64,000 nt of DNA from G963676795 sp963677215 (GCA_963677215.1 OY781919.1:2480001-2544000), one strand, 5' to 3'. Numbered from the stretch's first letter, positions 35,986-43,604 are shown. The notes: generated by a model not told the origin, from the sequence alone. A program made the numbers and translations.

Positions 35986-36315
35986 TTATCTCATCTTTTC
36001 AAGGAATCGCTCGCCGATCTGCATCAGCCCACGATCCCGCAGCCGTCGATAGAACTGCCCGCAGTATTGCCCTAGGCGGCGGCGCTGTGAGTTGTCCAGA
36101 TTCTCATAACTGGCCCTGTGGTGAGCCTCCACAATCTGCCGGGCGCGGTCCTGATCTGGCGGTAACTGGCTGATAACGTCAACGGCCCATTCCCTCATAC
36201 TGTAACGCTTGCCGGAATATCGAATCGTTACCTGGTCGCGGGTTGTGTCGATTGCTTTTGGCCCGGCGACGTAGGTTTCGATAGCTAATAGCATCACGTC
36301 CGCAGGGTTCGCCAT
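35986..36315 (-). CDS. element-encoded hypothetical protein
   Basis: 109 residues, soluble, with a helical basic C-terminus (RRRLGQYCGQFYRRLRDRG). No family was recognised. The ATG at 36315 has GGAGG 8 nt upstream, inside the end of the preceding small gene, so the two are translationally linked. It is the last gene before the terminator. Confidence 0.6.
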   Translation of the reverse strand: MANPADVMLLAIETYVAGPKAIDTTRDQVTIRYSGKRYSMREWAVDVISQLPPDQDRARQIVEAHHRASYENLDNSQRRRLGQYCGQFYRRLRDRGLMQIGERFLEKMR

Positions 36316-36317
36316 GG

Positions 36318-36497
36318 TCAGCCCTCCACAGTGAAGTAACGGCACCGGCCCCCGGCGTCAATTTCGACATAGGCGTCAAAGAGAGTGAAGCCGTGTTCTT
36401 TAATATCGGCTTTCGCGTCTTCCAGCTGGTCGGCGTCGGCTTCGTTGAGGCAGGTTCCTTTGAGGTTGTATTTGCACTTGGTCGCGGCACAGTTCAT
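36318..36497 (-). CDS. small element protein with paired Cys
   Basis: 59 residues beginning MNCAATKCKYNLKGTC, with Cys at about 3, 8 and 16 and a further Cys near the C-terminus, a pattern compatible with metal binding. The ATG at 36497 overlaps the upstream stop by 4 nt (ATGA) and has GGGGGTGAG upstream. The next ATG follows 3 nt after its stop. Its spacing inside the overlapping chain is the main evidence that it is real. Confidence 0.6.
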   Translation of the reverse strand: MNCAATKCKYNLKGTCLNEADADQLEDAKADIKEHGFTLFDAYVEIDAGGRCRYFTVEG

Positions 36498-36718
36498 TGG
36501 CTCACCCCCATGGATTGATTTTTTACATGCTTGAGTTCTTCGATTATCTCCTCGACCTCAGCCCCCAGGCACGAAAGCATATCAGGCAGAAGCCCATCAG
36601 GATCTCGAAAGGCTTTGGTGTCTGCTATGTCGTCGAGTTGTTCGGTCAGTGCGGACAATCGCTCAATGGACCGGCTCAGGCCCAAATACGATACGTTGTT
36701 TGCTGCTTTCGTTTTCAT
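36494..36718 (-). CDS. small helical element protein
   Basis: 74 residues, predicted mostly helical and acidic (GAEVEEIIEELKHVKNQ). GGAGG lies 6 nt ahead of the ATG, and its ATG overlaps the stop of the S24-fold gene by 4 nt. The family is not recognised. Confidence 0.6.
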   Translation of the reverse strand: MKTKAANNVSYLGLSRSIERLSALTEQLDDIADTKAFRDPDGLLPDMLSCLGAEVEEIIEELKHVKNQSMGVSQ

Positions 36719-37032
36719 ATCTTCCTCCAGGCAAAGGTAATGCGGCCATAAATATCAAGGTCGCCGGGCTGGACTCTACGCCCGTGGTGTGTTTGTGAAC
36801 TGTCGGCCAGCAATATTTTCACTGTGCCGTCGATGCAGTTTTGAAGTCTTGCAATGTGCCCGGCCCCAGCATAGCCGAAAGCATAAATGCCATCGCCACA
36901 CAGGGCCGTGCAGTCATCGAGAACGAGAGTGCTTCCCTCTTCGATCTCAGGTGACATTGACCGGTCGGGCATTGTCATGAACGATTTGTTGCGGGGGGTG
37001 CATTGCTGCCGTAAACTTGACGAATAAGCCAT
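36715..37032 (-). CDS. S24 (LexA/UmuD-fold) protein without the catalytic Lys
   Basis: 105 residues. The segment MPDRSMSPEIEEGSTLVL matches the Ser region of S24 peptidases, but the usual V-K-R-L strand is HIARLQ here, with Ala where the catalytic Lys is expected. No DNA-binding domain is present. It is probably a non-cleaving S24-fold protein such as an antirepressor or binding protein. The ATG at 37032 has GGAGG 8 nt upstream. A GC-rich hairpin occupies its 5' leader. Confidence 0.6.
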   Translation of the reverse strand: MAYSSSLRQQCTPRNKSFMTMPDRSMSPEIEEGSTLVLDDCTALCGDGIYAFGYAGAGHIARLQNCIDGTVKILLADSSQTHHGRRVQPGDLDIYGRITFAWRKI

Positions 37033-37067
37033 GATCTTACCTCCGTATAAGGTAGGGTTGTGGTCAG

Positions 37068-37102
37068 GCCCCGTTTGTTGTTGGCGCAACTTGCGGGGCC
37101 GC
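37068..37102 (-). promoter_or_regulatory. GC-rich hairpin in the leader of the S24-fold gene
   Basis: GGCCCCG and CGGGGCC form a 7-bp stem around a 21-nt loop about 35 nt ahead of the start codon. It could act as an attenuator or as the terminator of the upstream gene; no T tract follows on the minus strand. Confidence 0.4.
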
Positions 37103-37220
37103 TTTATGTTCGGCTGCAAGCATACCCCAACGACGGCAGAGGTCAAATAGTTATTAAAAATCAGGTACTTATTAACATTTTGTGAATTTTGAAGCTGTTT
37201 TTTCGCATTTTCCGCTCATT

Positions 37221-37511
37221 TCAGGCCGATTTTTTAACATTCTGTGAAACCCGCCTGCGGATCTCCCGCCGCATATATGCCGCATTGACACTGGCCAGTT
37301 CGCAGACTTCATCAAAGCCAGGGGAACAGAACCAATTTTCGGCGGTGCGAAGTCCTAACAGGGCCGCCGGGGAAAGGTTGCTTCCGGTCCGCATTCCTGC
37401 CTGCAATTCACGCCAGGCAATAGCATCAAGAACGGCTTGCTCTATCACGGTCATCCATAGGCGCTGTTCTGGTGTGTCCTGGTCGGCTGGTTGATGGTCC
37501 ATTTCAAGCAT
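37221..37511 (-). CDS. element-encoded hypothetical protein
   Basis: 96 residues. Its N-terminal half, DTPEQRLWMTVIEQAVLDAI, resembles small phage proteins of unknown role; the C-terminus is basic with Cys and many Arg. The ribosome site is weak (GGGCGC). It lies between the 52-residue gene and the S24-fold gene on the same strand. Function is unknown. Confidence 0.55.
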   Translation of the reverse strand: MLEMDHQPADQDTPEQRLWMTVIEQAVLDAIAWRELQAGMRTGSNLSPAALLGLRTAENWFCSPGFDEVCELASVNAAYMRREIRRRVSQNVKKSA

Positions 37512-37559
37512 GTTTTGCGCCCTATGCCCCGTTGCTGTTATTGAAACTTTTCTGAAAAT

Positions 37560-37718
37560 TTAATTCGTCCGCGCAAAAAAAGTGGGCCCGAGTGGTCTAC
37601 GCTTACAGGGCCGTAGCCTTTTGACTCCCCCCCTCCCCATCAGATTTTTTGTCTTCATTTTGGCGTAGCGGAAGAAGGGCGGCCATAACGGTTCACATTC
37701 AGCGTCTGCCAGTGGCAT
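37560..37718 (-). CDS. possible small protein, perhaps a terminase small-subunit remnant
   Basis: 52 codons starting at an ATG with GGGAGGGG 7 nt upstream, 20 bp after the HNH gene. An internal MGRGG lies on a run of seven G; shifting frame there gives GGSQKATAL, which looks like the start of P27-type small terminase proteins (GRPPKPTAL). HNH followed by small terminase is a standard phage order. The evidence is thin: it may be a real small protein, a frameshifted remnant, or chance. Confidence 0.3.
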   Translation of the reverse strand: MPLADAECEPLWPPFFRYAKMKTKNLMGRGGVKRLRPCKRRPLGPTFFARTN

Positions 37719-37737
37719 CTACCGCCCCTCCCCATGC

Positions 37738-38109
37738 TCAGCCATTCCCAAAGCCTCCATCCTCCATTGCTGTCTTCCTTGAGTGGCACTCATGGCACAA
37801 CGCCTGAAGGTTATTCCAATCATTGAACAGCGCCTGGTTCCCCTTGTGCGGCTGGATGTGGTCAACGTCTGTCGCTATGGTTATGCGGCCTTGCCGTTTG
37901 CACTCAACACAAAGAGGATTATCAGCCAGGAATGCGGTTCTGATCTTCTGCCAGCGCCGACCATAGCCCCGGCTCGCTGCCGATCCCCTGCGCCTGTCCT
38001 GCTCGCGTTCGGCTTGCTTGCGCTTTGGTTGGCAGTTGTCGCAGTATCCGCCCTGGTTGCGGGTCGGCTTCCTGCATCGCTTGCATGGTTTGGGGGCGGC
38101 TATCGGCAT
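37738..38109 (-). CDS. HNH endonuclease
   Basis: 123 residues. Two N-terminal Cys pairs (CKRC and CDNC) suggest a zinc ribbon. The HNH core follows: CVECKRQGR, TDVDHIQPHKGN, then NNLQALCHECHSRKTAMED, with the catalytic DH and final H intact. Phage HNH proteins of this type help terminase cut concatemeric DNA. The ATG at 38109 shares one base with the upstream stop. Confidence 0.85.
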   Translation of the reverse strand: MPIAAPKPCKRCRKPTRNQGGYCDNCQPKRKQAEREQDRRRGSAASRGYGRRWQKIRTAFLADNPLCVECKRQGRITIATDVDHIQPHKGNQALFNDWNNLQALCHECHSRKTAMEDGGFGNG

Positions 38110-38381
38110 CACCACACCCGCTTTTTCAATGAGATACTGATACTGCTCGGTTTGCTTCTGTGGTCGATAGCGTACAGCGTGAGGTTTTGACGATTGATAA
38201 GGCATAGGTCGGTATCAATCCGCGCCCCATCGTCAAGCATGAGGGAAACGCAGGGCTTCCCGTTGCCTTGATCTGTGAACAGTTCGGGGGTGGTTGCCGG
38301 TGATAGCTCCTGCTTAACGTACAACTCTGGTTTCATGGCCTCAGCCAGGGCCAGGGGGATAAACTCTTCCAGTGTCTTCAT
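38109..38381 (-). CDS. element-encoded hypothetical protein
   Basis: 90 residues beginning MKTLEEFIPLALAEAMKP, with a strand-rich remainder. A strong AGGAGG lies 7 nt ahead of the ATG; the upstream gene's stop is within that site. No family was recognised. It is coupled to the HNH gene by a one-base overlap. Confidence 0.6.
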   Translation of the reverse strand: MKTLEEFIPLALAEAMKPELYVKQELSPATTPELFTDQGNGKPCVSLMLDDGARIDTDLCLINRQNLTLYAIDHRSKPSSISISLKKRVW

Positions 38382-38392
38382 GGTGTCACCTC

Positions 38393-38533
38393 CTATATGT
38401 TCTCAAGTGCGGTTTCGATAGCGTCCCGGTCTTCGTCGGTCAGGTCGTCTTCAAGATCGTTCAGCAGTTCCTCCAGGTATCCTTCCTCTATGTTTTCGTC
38501 CTGCAACCATTCGGGGATATCTTCGATGTGCAT
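38393..38533 (-). CDS. very acidic small element protein
   Basis: 46 residues, with about 20 Asp or Glu, predicted helical (EEGYLEELLNDLEDDL). The ATG at 38533 has AAAGGA 7 nt upstream and the TAG lies 11 bp ahead of the next start, touching its ribosome site. DNA mimicry or partner binding is possible but not shown. Confidence 0.55.
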   Translation of the reverse strand: MHIEDIPEWLQDENIEEGYLEELLNDLEDDLTDEDRDAIETALENI

Positions 38534-38893
38534 ACGGTGTCCTTTCGTTGGGGGCGGTTACTGTTTGGTAACTATGCTTCCGGGGGTGATACTGCGGAGT
38601 CTGTAGTCGTAGCGGTCAAGCATTATGTCCACCACAACTACAGCCCCGGCTTCCCGTCTTTCCGGGCCGTCATCATCGCCAAAAACACCCCCACATATGC
38701 AGGCTGTTTTTTGGGTTTGAATTTAAGGGAAAGTGAAAAACACCCCCCCTGTCTAAATCTGTAAATCTATAAAAACTTAAAAAAGATAAAAAACTTGAAA
38801 AACATGGCAAACTCCCTAGCCGTGCGGGTTTGCGGGTAGCTGATTTCTCGATTCTCTGTGCAGGCGATTTTAGTTTTTCATGTTTTTCAGTTT
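38534..38893. other. gap in the element without a recognised gene
   Basis: The 360 bases between the acidic-protein gene and the RepA-like gene contain no frame with a good start. One minus-strand frame ending at 38558 is open for about 50 codons but has no ATG until its last 22 (ATG at 38623). The stretch includes AT-rich sequence near 38770. Confidence 0.4.
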
Positions 38894-40372
38894 TCACGAG
38901 GGGGGCCCCTCTACGGTCGAAACTCCATAATTGAGTTGGTAAATGTTCGAGTTTTTCCCCGATATGGTCAGGTGCCAGAACTGATATTCATCGACCTTTC
39001 CGCCAGTGTGATCTTCAAGGGCTTTTCTAATGACGCTCCGGGATAGTCCAGACCTTGAATGTGCTTCCTCGATCAGGGCTGTTTTCTGGTTGATTCCATC
39101 CATCAGGCACTCTTTGATAGCGAGGATTGCGGCCTTGTTTTTTGCCAGCAGGGCTTGAGCCGTCTTCATGCGTTTGGCGGCTTCCTGCTCGGCCTTACCG
39201 ACCTCGACAATGGACTGTAGGCGGTCTTCGTAGCTGGCCCCCTTGGCGATAGAGTAGCGATAGGTTATTTCGCTCGGAACGTCGCCCCGTGCTTTGATGT
39301 TTTTCAGCTGGATAGTCCGCAGGCCACGGGCGGTATCTTCAAGCAGGATATCCCCCACGTAAACGCAATCAGCATCATTGACAAGATCGCCAGTGCCTTC
39401 GTGAATTGGTTTGCCGTCAGCGCCCCGGTGTTTATTGACGTGGGCCAGGATAATGACGGTTCCGCCGTGAGAAACGAATTGACGTAAGATCTCGGTTGCT
39501 CTTGCTGCGGCGGCCTTGTCCATCATGTCGATGAACTTCTTTCCGGTATCCAGAATAATGACGATTCCGGCGGCCTTGCCGGTTGCTGTCAGGCGCGAAA
39601 GAATCGTTAACAGCTGGTCCGCCTTGAATCCGTTATGCCCAGGGATAAGCATTTTGAAGCCGTATTTCTCTGCAATCTCGCCCTTTGTTATGCCCCCTTT
39701 AAACGTGTCATCGGCGTTGATGTAGTAGATATTTTCAGGTATCAGCCGCCCGGCTATAATGCCGTTGATTATTTCCCACAGAGACACAAGCGTTTTCCCT
39801 GCGTTGTAGACCATGAAAAGGATTGTGAGCTGCCCCAATAGAGCCCAAACCCAGGCCGGAATATCATCGATCATCTGTTGTTTCATCTGCGCTACCTGTC
39901 CATTGATTGCAAATTGGTCTAGAGCGTTTACGGGTTCTCCTGCCGTCTCAGTGTGGGGTGCCTCGACTGCTTGTTTCTGTGCGGGCGGTACTGGCTTTAT
40001 GTGCTCAACAGTTTTCGGCGCTGTCGCTTCCCTGTATTCGCGGGCGGCCTCAACAGCATAGACACATTCTTCATCGTCCAGTTCGTCAGGGGATGCAGTG
40101 CTTCCGGTAGATAATCGTTTCTGTTCGACCTTCTCGTGTGCCGCGTCTATATCGGCGTCGGTCCAGGTTTCGAATAAATCCATCAGTTCTAGGGCGTCGG
40201 CTACGGCTTCACGGGTTACGGTCTGGCGGATGTTGTCAGTGGTTTCATTCAGCGTTTCGGCAAGGTCGCCCATCACCCCCATAACCGGCAGATAATCTTC
40301 ATCACAGGGGGGTGGGGCATCCTGATCGCCATGAGCCGGGATTTCTTGAAGTGTGGTATTGTTTCGGTACAT
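38894..40372 (-). CDS. RepA-like ATPase/helicase (AAA_25 type)
   Basis: About 492 residues. The N-terminal 150 residues are acidic and unrecognised. The centre is a RecA-fold ATPase: Walker A-like YNAGKT (Gly-poor), Walker B AGIVIILDT and the RepA-like GGTVIILAHVNKHRG and GTGDLVNDADCVYV. The C-terminus has a helix-turn-helix-like tail (KTALIEEAHSRSGLSRSVIRKAL). This matches RepA/DnaB-type helicases of satellites and small plasmids, and the element probably replicates autonomously when excised. The ATG at 40372 is preferred over a TTG at 40408. Confidence 0.7.
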   Translation of the reverse strand: MYRNNTTLQEIPAHGDQDAPPPCDEDYLPVMGVMGDLAETLNETTDNIRQTVTREAVADALELMDLFETWTDADIDAAHEKVEQKRLSTGSTASPDELDDEECVYAVEAAREYREATAPKTVEHIKPVPPAQKQAVEAPHTETAGEPVNALDQFAINGQVAQMKQQMIDDIPAWVWALLGQLTILFMVYNAGKTLVSLWEIINGIIAGRLIPENIYYINADDTFKGGITKGEIAEKYGFKMLIPGHNGFKADQLLTILSRLTATGKAAGIVIILDTGKKFIDMMDKAAAARATEILRQFVSHGGTVIILAHVNKHRGADGKPIHEGTGDLVNDADCVYVGDILLEDTARGLRTIQLKNIKARGDVPSEITYRYSIAKGASYEDRLQSIVEVGKAEQEAAKRMKTAQALLAKNKAAILAIKECLMDGINQKTALIEEAHSRSGLSRSVIRKALEDHTGGKVDEYQFWHLTISGKNSNIYQLNYGVSTVEGPPS

Positions 40373-40410
40373 AATTGTCTCGTCGTGGCAGATATGGACA
40401 TTGAACAAAG

Positions 40411-40439
40411 GCCCCGCAGGTTCGCCGCCTGCTTGGGGC
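40411..40439. terminator. hairpin between alpA-type and RepA-like genes
   Basis: GCCCCGCAGG and CCTGCttGGGGC pair around 7 nt. Toward the plus strand it is followed by TTTTGTCGTTTTTA; toward the minus strand T content is low. It may limit readthrough from the regulator into the ATPase gene. Confidence 0.55.
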
Positions 40440-40469
40440 TTTTGTCGTTTTTAGGGAAGTGTGCTGAAC

Positions 40470-40703
40470 TCAACAGCACGTCGAACGCTGGCCGTTTTGC
40501 TGCTCGTACAGTCTGCCGGTATGGTCTTCGATGTCTCTACCGCGCCAACGAGTGCAACGCTCTGAGAGCTTAACGGGTGGTGGGAATGTGCCGTCTTTGG
40601 ATTTCGCCCAAATTGAAGCAACGGACATTCCTGTAATGGTTGATACCTGCTTTACGGTCAGGAGTTGGATTTCTGAAAATTGCTCTTTTGGATGTTTTGG
40701 CAT
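40470..40703 (-). CDS. AlpA-type regulator
   Basis: 77 residues of the AlpA/HTH_17 family: LLTVKQVSTITGMSVASIWAK is the helix-turn-helix, and GTFPPPVKLSERCTRWRGRDIEDH is the conserved C-terminal signature. AlpA proteins activate integrase and excision genes in P4-like elements. GGGAGG lies 9 nt ahead of the ATG. Confidence 0.9.
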   Translation of the reverse strand: MPKHPKEQFSEIQLLTVKQVSTITGMSVASIWAKSKDGTFPPPVKLSERCTRWRGRDIEDHTGRLYEQQNGQRSTCC

Positions 40704-40876
40704 TGTGACGCCCTCCCGGTTAATACGTTATAAGTCCTTGTTGTTTCTTGTTGGAGGGTAGCCAAGGCAATAATGGCTGTAAATAATAATAGAATAAATA
40801 CAGTATGTTAGCTTGCTGTTGTATGTGCACAGGTGAGGTGTGTATGTAGAATGGTAGGGGGGGGGGACACAAAAAA

Positions 40877-40902
40877 GCCCCGGCGGAATGGCGGGGCCGG
40901 GG
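40877..40902 (-). terminator. terminator of the integrase operon
   Basis: GCCCCGGC and GCCGGGGC pair around 10 nt and are followed on the minus strand by TTTTTT. It lies just after the stop of the 220-residue gene. Beside it, at about 40857-40866, is a run of ten G. The gap 40704-40870 shows no gene. Confidence 0.8.
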
Positions 40903-40905
40903 CGG

Positions 40906-41568
40906 TTAGTAATGCTCTCCGTTTATAAGATCTCTCCGGCCTGTTTCTCTCAGCCAGTCGGCAAGCTCCTTCCTTAGATGTTTTCTCCAGGTGCTGCTTG
41001 CAACTTTTCTGAACCGTTCCCGTTCATTATCTTTATCAGCGGATTCCTTAAAAAACCATTGTGAGAGATACCCATTATGCAGCCATCCGCGCTTGAGCGT
41101 TCCTGCGCTTTCGTCTTCTTCTATTTTTGCTTGAACTATTGGCAGGGCATCACGAGCAAAGTCTTCTTTAGAGTCCCATTCAGTGCTAATGTTTTTGCGG
41201 ATTCTCCCGGCCCTTGCTTTTTCACAGGTTTCCTTAGTTTTCTGCTCCTCCCACTGGCGCTCTTTGGCTATTTTTTCCTCCAGTAAAACGCCTTTGAAAC
41301 TGACTGATGTTTGTTCAATGTTTTTTTGCACTTCTAAGCAAATCTGCCTGATAGTTTTTGCGCATAGTACCATGCCGTCGGTGTCACCATTTTGGGCAAG
41401 TTCTTCAATTCTGGTGACCATTCTATCGATATCGACAAGATCCCAAAAAACGCGAAAGCCGATTTCTTTTGCATGCGCCGCCTCTACTTCGAATCGGTGG
41501 TCTTGTGGTGTATTTTCAAGAAGCGTTTCAAGTGTCCATGCGGCCTTTTCTGTTTTTTCTATTGTCAT
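40906..41568 (-). CDS. hypothetical protein coupled to the integrase
   Basis: 220 residues, charged and helical with a coiled-coil-prone centre (about 85-150) and a basic C-terminal domain (WRKHLRKELADWLRETGRRDL). No family was recognised. The ATG at 41568 shares one base with the integrase stop and has GGGGCGAAG upstream. A role in excision or replication control is possible from position only. Confidence 0.6.
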   Translation of the reverse strand: MTIEKTEKAAWTLETLLENTPQDHRFEVEAAHAKEIGFRVFWDLVDIDRMVTRIEELAQNGDTDGMVLCAKTIRQICLEVQKNIEQTSVSFKGVLLEEKIAKERQWEEQKTKETCEKARAGRIRKNISTEWDSKEDFARDALPIVQAKIEEDESAGTLKRGWLHNGYLSQWFFKESADKDNERERFRKVASSTWRKHLRKELADWLRETGRRDLINGEHY

Positions 41569-42806
41569 TACTTCGCCCCGCTTACAGCAACAAGTGGAAT
41601 AACCTTTGCCCCAGCTTTCAGGCCGTCCAGATAATCGGCCCATCTCTGCATCATGCGGTGACGCTGCTCAAGATGTTTGGTCCTATTGTATGCTCTGCCT
41701 AGGGCGTCTTTTACCTGGTGGGCAAGTTGGTGCTCGATGTATTCAACCCGTTCTTGCAGGACCTCTTCAAGGATCGTTCTTGCCGTGGCCCTGAAGCCAT
41801 GTGCTGAAACTTCTTCTTTACCATAGCCCATGCGACGCAAGGCGGCATTCAGTGTATTGTCGCTGATCGGCCTTGCCACTGATCGGACGGAAGGGAAAAC
41901 CAACTCACATTTTCCCGATACCGCTTGCAGGGATTGAAGGATTGCAACGGCCTGCTTTGATAATGGGACGATATGCTCTGTTGTGGTTTTGCTGGCAGTG
42001 TAACGCCACTCCGCATTATCAAAGTTGATTTCCTCCCACCTCATGGCTCGAAGCTCTCCAGGGCGAACGAATAGCAGGGGGGCCAGCTGGAGCGCATGCT
42101 TTACAACCTTGTTTCCGTCGTAATCGTCAACGGCCCTAAGCAATTTGGCAAGCTCTGCGGGCTCCGTAATTGCCGCCCTGTGGCCTCTTTGGATCTTTTT
42201 AAGGGCTCCGGTAAGGTCAACGGTAATGTCTCGCTCCACATATCCACACGCTACCCCAAAACGGAAGACTTGAGAGATTATGCTTTTGACTCTGGATGTC
42301 AGTTCACCGACTCCGCGTTCTTCCATCGGTCGAAGCACTTTATCCAAAACCTGCTTGGGGGTGATTTCGGTTATCGGTAGGCATCCAATGGCGGGCAATA
42401 TGTCTCTTTGCAAACGCCTGGTGTGAAGGTTCTTTGTTTTTTCTGCAAGGTCGACTCTTCCGTCCTGCCATTCCGAGGCAACCCGCATAAAGGTGTGCTC
42501 TTGCCTTTCCTGTTTCAGGCGCTCTTTCTCTTCTCTGTCATGAAGAGGGTCGATCCCTTTGGCTATGAGTTGGCGGGCTTGGTCTCGTTGTTGGCGTGCG
42601 TCCGACAGGCTTACTTCTGGATATGTGCCGAACGATATCAGCTTGTCTTTTCCATCAATCCGATATTTGAACCTCCACCCCTTGTCTCCGGTTCTTGTAA
42701 CCAGCAGGTACAACCCGCCGCCGTCAAAGAAGGTAGTCTGTTTTCCGTCCTTTGGTTTTGCGTTTCTAACCTGAACATCTGTCAGCGGGGCGGTTTTTCT
42801 TGCCAT
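41568..42806 (-). CDS. int: P4-type tyrosine integrase
   Basis: 412 residues: an N-terminal DUF4102 arm-binding domain (TDVQVRNAKPKDGK, FDGGGLYLLVTRTGDKGW), a core-binding domain, and a catalytic domain with VRPGELRAMRW (first Arg), HGFRATART (His-x-x-Arg) and the final AYNRTKHLEQR containing the nucleophile Tyr. It would integrate and excise the element at the tRNA-Leu gene 270 bp away. AGAGGTGACAAA precedes the ATG. Length is typical. Confidence 0.95.
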   Translation of the reverse strand: MARKTAPLTDVQVRNAKPKDGKQTTFFDGGGLYLLVTRTGDKGWRFKYRIDGKDKLISFGTYPEVSLSDARQQRDQARQLIAKGIDPLHDREEKERLKQERQEHTFMRVASEWQDGRVDLAEKTKNLHTRRLQRDILPAIGCLPITEITPKQVLDKVLRPMEERGVGELTSRVKSIISQVFRFGVACGYVERDITVDLTGALKKIQRGHRAAITEPAELAKLLRAVDDYDGNKVVKHALQLAPLLFVRPGELRAMRWEEINFDNAEWRYTASKTTTEHIVPLSKQAVAILQSLQAVSGKCELVFPSVRSVARPISDNTLNAALRRMGYGKEEVSAHGFRATARTILEEVLQERVEYIEHQLAHQVKDALGRAYNRTKHLEQRHRMMQRWADYLDGLKAGAKVIPLVAVSGAK

Positions 42807-42826
42807 TTTGTCACCTCTTAGACCGG

Positions 42827-42885
42827 TTTTAGGTATACGACCTCAAGCACGTTTCGGTGCTCTATACCTATCCGTATACCTAAAA
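42827..42885. promoter_or_regulatory. TATACCTAAAA sites (candidate integrase arm sites, integrase end)
   Basis: TTTTAGGTATA at 42827-42837 (inverted), a shortened TATACCTA at 42863-42870 and TATACCTAAAA at 42875-42885 (direct) lie between integrase and tRNA. The outer two form a 13-bp inverted repeat. Together with 35898-35920 they suggest arm sites, and they may also let the integrase repress its own promoter. Confidence 0.6.
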
Positions 42886-43029
42886 CGCATAGATGTCAAT
42901 GGACGGTAGAAGACGGCATTAGATGGAAAGTGGGGGTGGTTTTCTTTGGATGGCGTTGCGTGTTAATTCGGTAACTATCAGGGATTGTTGTGCTAAATAG
43001 TCTTTATTGGACATTGGGAGACGGTGCTA

Positions 43030-43098
43030 GACAAAGAAAAAGCCCCTGACGAATCAGAGGCTAATTTCTTTTTTTGGTACCGAAGGCCGGAGTCGAAC
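43030..43098 (+). repeat. proximal att repeat within the tRNA-Leu 3' end
   Basis: It matches 35776-35843. It covers about 24 bases of the tRNA 3' end plus the tRNA terminator (hairpin AGCCCCTGA/TCAGAGGCT at 43041-43062, T tract on the minus strand). Integration thus recreated both the tRNA end and its terminator. Confidence 0.85.
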
Positions 43099-43159
43099 CG
43101 GCACGCCGCGAGGCAACGGTGTTTGAGACCGTCGTGTCTACCAATTCCACCACTTCGGC
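43075..43159 (-). tRNA. tRNA-Leu (anticodon CAA)
   Basis: 85 nt with GCCGAAG at the 5' end, D-loop GGTGGAATTGGTAGAC, anticodon arm ACGGT-CTCAAAC-ACCGT (anticodon CAA, reads UUG), a leucine-type long variable arm, T arm GCCGG-TTCGACT-CCGGC and encoded CCA. The acceptor 3' strand is CTTCGGT, so the first pair is G1-U72 instead of G-C. This position lies in the segment supplied by the element. Confidence 0.95.
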
Positions 43160-43172
43160 ACAGAGAGGCTGA

Positions 43173-43592
43173 TTATAGTTGTGCCGCGCTGTTTGTCAAC
43201 CCTGTAATTATGGTCTTTTCATTTTCTTCTGGAGCGTTTGCTGTCGCAGGTATGGAACAGCAGGAGTCCTGACCGAGATAGTCTTTGCCCCATTGGCACA
43301 TCAATTCAAGAATCGGCAATGTGCTGCGCCCCAGATCGGTCAGCGAATATTCGACCCGGGGTGGAACCTCGGCGTAGACATGACGGTGAATGAGGCCGTT
43401 GCTTTCCAGTTCGCGCAGCTGCTGAGTGAGCATTTTCTGGGTGACCTTGCCCAGGCGTCTTTGCAGCTGACTGAAGCGCAGGGTCTTGAAACTCAGGTGC
43501 CAGAGGATCAGGGATTTCCACTTGCCGCCGATGACCTCCAGGGTGACTGCGACAGTACATCGATAGCTGTTGGGTCCGTTTTCTGTGCTCAT
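43173..43592 (-). CDS. HxlR-family transcriptional regulator
   Basis: 139 residues with a HxlR winged helix: CTVAVTLEVIGGKWKSLILWHL, then RFSQLQRRLGKVTQKMLTQQLRELESNGLI and a wing ending RVEYSLTDLGRS. The N-terminal Cys12 is at the position of the redox-sensing Cys of YodB-type members, and two adjacent Cys occur near residue 114. It is divergent from the oxidoreductase gene and is the likely controller. GGAG lies upstream of the ATG. Confidence 0.85.
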   Translation of the reverse strand: MSTENGPNSYRCTVAVTLEVIGGKWKSLILWHLSFKTLRFSQLQRRLGKVTQKMLTQQLRELESNGLIHRHVYAEVPPRVEYSLTDLGRSTLPILELMCQWGKDYLGQDSCCSIPATANAPEENEKTIITGLTNSAAQL

Positions 43593-43604
43593 GTCATCTC
43601 CAAT

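Larger units (their letters stand above)
35776..43098. mobile_element. integrated element at tRNA-Leu(CAA), satellite or phage-remnant type
   Basis: A 7.3-kb block is bounded by 68-bp direct repeats (35776-35843 and 43030-43098). The right copy contains the 3' end of an intact tRNA-Leu gene, and an integrase gene sits next to it. Almost all genes run on the minus strand with 1-4 nt overlaps. Contents: integrase, an unknown 220-residue protein, AlpA-type regulator, RepA-like ATPase, HNH nuclease, an S24-fold protein and small unknown proteins. No capsid, tail or conjugation genes are present, which fits a phage satellite, small plasmid-like element or prophage remnant. Confidence 0.85.

Noticed and set aside
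40857..40866. Run of ten G as a phase-variation tract
   Set aside because: It lies between genes, next to a terminator, and not within a promoter or coding start; no switchable product is evident.
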